Assembly (NCBI GenBank): GCA_030613745.1
Contig: JAUWLK010000113.1
Location: 1 to 8,348, forward strand
DNA: 8,348 nt
Direction: 5' to 3'
Source of the DNA: Flavobacteriaceae bacterium
GTDB taxonomy: Bacteria; Bacteroidota; Bacteroidia; Flavobacteriales; Flavobacteriaceae
In this document: positions 6,807 through 8,348 of the stretch, in pieces
How positions within the stretch are numbered: position 1 is the first letter of the stretch
Layout: the number at the start of each line of letters is the position of its first letter
Notes under the pieces: model-generated
Database searches by the model: none
What the model was told of the DNA's origin: nothing
The model's input: only the letters and a program-made list of their open reading frames with translations
Made by a program: the position numbers and the translations under genes

Positions 6807-6837
6807 CAAAATTAAAAATTATAAAGGTGTTAACATA
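6807..6837 (-). promoter_or_regulatory. Promoter of the DUF2249-HCO-like-DUF59 operon
   Basis: On the minus strand TATG (6837-6834), a 19-bp spacer and TAATTTTG (6814-6807) match the Bacteroidetes pattern TTTG-N19-TAnnTTTG with one mismatch. The predicted start near 6800 leaves a leader of about 20 nt before the ATG at 6780. A short dyad TTGT-GGGT-ACAA (6798-6809) overlaps the -7 box and could be an operator. Confidence 0.5.
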
Positions 6838-6894
6838 ATTTAGAATGAATTTAAATAGAGAAAAGTAACAGAAGTATCATAAAAGACAGAATTA

Positions 6895-6925
6895 TCTCTT
6901 ATAAAGAGACAAATTGGATATCAAT
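6895..6925. promoter_or_regulatory. Two adjacent palindromes upstream of the DUF2249 operon
   Basis: TCTCTT-ATA-AAGAGA (6895-6909) is a perfect 15-bp dyad. About 5 bp further is ATTGGATATCAAT, a near-palindrome centred on GATATC and loosely like half of an FNR-type site, though it lacks the TTGAT-N4-ATCAA spacing. They lie upstream of the predicted operon promoter and downstream of the DUF805 stop. They may be operator sites, or the first may be an mRNA-end hairpin of the DUF805 gene; no T-tract directly follows on the minus strand. Confidence 0.3.
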
Positions 6926-6969
6926 AAGTAACAAAAAGTATATTTTATAATTGAAAACTAAAACTGTTA

Positions 6970-7344
6970 TTATTTATCTAAGTTATTGTGAGCATTTAAA
7001 GCTTCGTCCTTAGGATCAGAACCATATTGATTTTCACCAATAATACCAGGTGTTACTGCCAAAACAAGATTATAAATAGGAATAAGTATAAACCAACCAC
7101 TTTTACCAACATCATGCATTCTTCTAATTGCTACCGCAATTCCAGGAATTAGTACCACCAAACCATAAATTGTACCCAAAAGTCCATATCCAGTTTCTTC
7201 GTTGTACATTCCAAATGTTATATCTGTCAGAGACATTAAAATAGAATTTAAGAAATTAAACAGTGCAAAATACCAATATTCACTTCTTCTTGCTCTACCT
7301 GTAAAAACATTATATTTTTTTAATACTATAAGATACCAATTCAT
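6970..7344 (-). CDS. DUF805 family inner-membrane protein
   Basis: A 124-residue membrane protein of the DUF805 family (YhaH type), whose function is unknown. Recognition is secure: YNVFTGRARRSEYWYF (11-26) at the start, a first membrane segment at about 23-40, a second at 53-73, the hallmark IAVAIRRMHDVGKSGWF (69-85), a third segment to about 102 and the tail GENQYGSDP (103-111). The length is typical. It begins 3 bp after the stop of the nitrobindin-like gene, so the two are surely co-transcribed. I see no evidence linking the partners functionally beyond this spacing. Confidence 0.92.
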   Translation of the reverse strand: MNWYLIVLKKYNVFTGRARRSEYWYFALFNFLNSILMSLTDITFGMYNEETGYGLLGTIYGLVVLIPGIAVAIRRMHDVGKSGWFILIPIYNLVLAVTPGIIGENQYGSDPKDEALNAHNNLDK

Positions 7345-7347
7345 AAA

Positions 7348-7911
7348 TTAAACTTTTCTTAAAGTATTAAAATCTGTATGGTTAAAAATACGACCATAAA
7401 TATCTAAAACGGTTGTTTGAGTATAGCTTAGCATATCTTTAGTCACTATCATTTTTTGTGTGAATTCTAATGTTTTGGCATTATCTCTCATAAAAGGAGA
7501 TTGAACAAAGCCCCATTCTTCACCAAGTTTTGCTGCAACATTTAAAGTAATTCTTGAGTTATTGACTTTTTTTGCATCAAATTTTCCTCCTGCCAAAACA
7601 CATAATCCACGTGGTATTGTAAACGAATGCATGATGGTTTGATTTTCTTTATCCCACAACCAATATCCAACCTGATCATGAAAAGTTTCATCATTTTTCT
7701 TTCTTCTAACCGATATATGATATCTTACAATTGCTAAAACCTGTTCATCTGCATTATCAACATCACCAGCTCTTTCAAAAGTTATTGTTTCATAATAAGG
7801 ACTTGTTGCATCTTCATCAGGTTCAGGAGCAAAATCTTCTCCCTTATCACCTTCCCAAGTTCCAAATAAATGATTTAATGGCCCGTAATCTGCTGTTTTT
7901 TCATTTGGCAT
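7348..7911 (-). CDS. Nitrobindin/THAP4-like heme-binding beta-barrel protein
   Basis: A soluble 187-residue protein of the nitrobindin family (fatty-acid-binding-like ten-stranded barrel). The N-terminal hallmark GTWEGD is at 17-22, followed by alternating strand patterns (YYETITFE, EQVLAIVRYHISVRR, QVGYWLWD, IMHSFTIPRGLCVLAGG). The C-terminal segment ends FNHTDFNTLRKV, placing His178 nine residues from the end, where nitrobindins carry the proximal heme ligand. Characterised members bind ferric heme, interact with NO and isomerise peroxynitrite to nitrate. This protein is somewhat longer than the roughly 160-residue plant and human domains, with an acidic insertion at about 25-38. It follows the Mur ligase gene by 58 bp and precedes DUF805 by 3 bp. 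An off-consensus -7-like TAAAATTTG (7972-7964) overlaps the ligase stop, so read-through or a weak own promoter are both possible. Confidence 0.8.
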   Translation of the reverse strand: MPNEKTADYGPLNHLFGTWEGDKGEDFAPEPDEDATSPYYETITFERAGDVDNADEQVLAIVRYHISVRRKKNDETFHDQVGYWLWDKENQTIMHSFTIPRGLCVLAGGKFDAKKVNNSRITLNVAAKLGEEWGFVQSPFMRDNAKTLEFTQKMIVTKDMLSYTQTTVLDIYGRIFNHTDFNTLRKV

Positions 7912-7969
7912 AATAAAATATTTTTAGTGTAATTATATGTTTTACTTTTTGGTAAATCTATTTCAAATT

Positions 7970-8348
7970 TTATTCGTCTATGAGTTTTTTAACATCCTCT
8001 AAATCTAAACCACCATAATTACCTGAGCTCATAAACAGTAAAGCTGTATTATCTAATTTTTGAGCAAAAAGAAAATCTTTGAACTCTTTTGGGTCAGTAT
8101 AAATGATCAGATCATCTCTTTGAAATGCTTTTGCAATTTGTTCTTTTGATATTGGTTTTAATTTTTTTATCTCAACTGCATGAGGTGAATAAAACACCAC
8201 GGCTTCATCTGCAGCATCTAGGGCATTTTGATATAAATTTAAAAACTCAGCATTCAAACTACTATAGGTATGTAACTCTAAACAGGCTAAAACTTTTTTA
8301 TCTCCAAATTGTTCTTTTACGGCATTGGTTGTTGCTTTAACTTTTGAG
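7970..8348 (-). CDS. mpl: Mpl-like Mur ligase, C-terminal part (N-terminus beyond window)
   Basis: The frame is open to the right edge, giving 126 residues of the C-terminus; the TTG within it at 8255-8257 is internal and not a start. The visible part is the third (ligand-binding) domain of a Mur ligase of the Mpl type, which joins UDP-MurNAc to the recovered tripeptide L-Ala-gamma-D-Glu-meso-DAP in cell-wall recycling. Landmarks are KVKATTNAVKEQFGDKKVLA just after the expected family Asp-Phe-Ala-His site (off window), LELHTYSSLN where Mpl has the EPRSNT-like loop, and the terminal MSSGNYGGLD, equivalent to the MSNGGFGG of E. coli Mpl. The P-loop and central ATPase domain cannot be checked here, so the assignment to Mpl rather than another Mur ligase subgroup is an inference from this tail. 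Confidence 0.8.
   Translation of the reverse strand, partial: SKVKATTNAVKEQFGDKKVLACLELHTYSSLNAEFLNLYQNALDAADEAVVFYSPHAVEIKKLKPISKEQIAKAFQRDDLIIYTDPKEFKDFLFAQKLDNTALLFMSSGNYGGLDLEDVKKLIDE

Noticed and set aside
7731..7913. Plus-strand open frame of 60 codons
   Set aside because: Antisense to the start of the nitrobindin-like gene, with no family features and a His/Gln/Leu-rich shadow composition.
8255..8257. TTG as the start of a 95-residue gene
   Set aside because: The frame stays open to the window edge and the upstream residues continue the Mur ligase C-terminal domain, so this codon is an internal Leu.
8125..8340. Plus-strand open frame of 71 codons
   Set aside because: Antisense to the Mpl-like gene, whose protein is clearly recognisable.

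Overview
The window is very AT-rich and has no mobile element, CRISPR array, tRNA or rRNA. It looks like a chromosomal piece of a Bacteroidetes bacterium, most likely a Flavobacteriia member. The reasons are the Sec signal ending in CYS-Q on the left-edge protein, the near absence of Shine-Dalgarno sequences, several -7 elements of the Bacteroidetes form TAnnTTTG, and the protein families present.

Left part (1-1812): a secreted kelch-like protein reads leftwards off the window edge. It is divergent from a PAS-LuxR regulator only about 30 bp away. After the regulator comes a 365-bp gene-free stretch with a good Bacteroidetes-type promoter, a long-range hairpin and a strong intrinsic terminator. 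This may be a small RNA gene or an attenuated leader. Middle part (1813-4346): an NhaC-family antiporter and the ribosome-assembly GTPase Era, both on the plus strand. A perfect 7+7 dyad lies between them, and an 11/12-bp inverted repeat closes era against the convergent operon.

Right part (4347-8348, all minus strand), in transcription order: the C-terminal part of an Mpl-like Mur ligase running in from the right edge; a nitrobindin-like heme-binding beta-barrel protein and a DUF805 membrane protein 3 bp apart; a 189-bp regulatory gap; then a tight three-gene operon. That operon encodes a DUF1858/DUF2249/DUF2249 protein, a polytopic membrane protein resembling heme-copper oxidase subunit I or NnrS, and a MIP18/DUF59 (SufT/PaaD-like) iron-sulfur assembly factor.

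The most interesting feature is this last operon. Its layout (6-bp gap, then 8-bp overlap) suggests one functional unit. Its families point to nitrogen-oxide or respiratory metal-centre biology, and the neighbouring nitrobindin-like gene fits that theme. The membrane protein carries a threefold internal motif (G-W/F-x6-G-x4-L/T-I/L-P) not explained by simple hydrophobicity. Functions in this region are inferred from family and context only.
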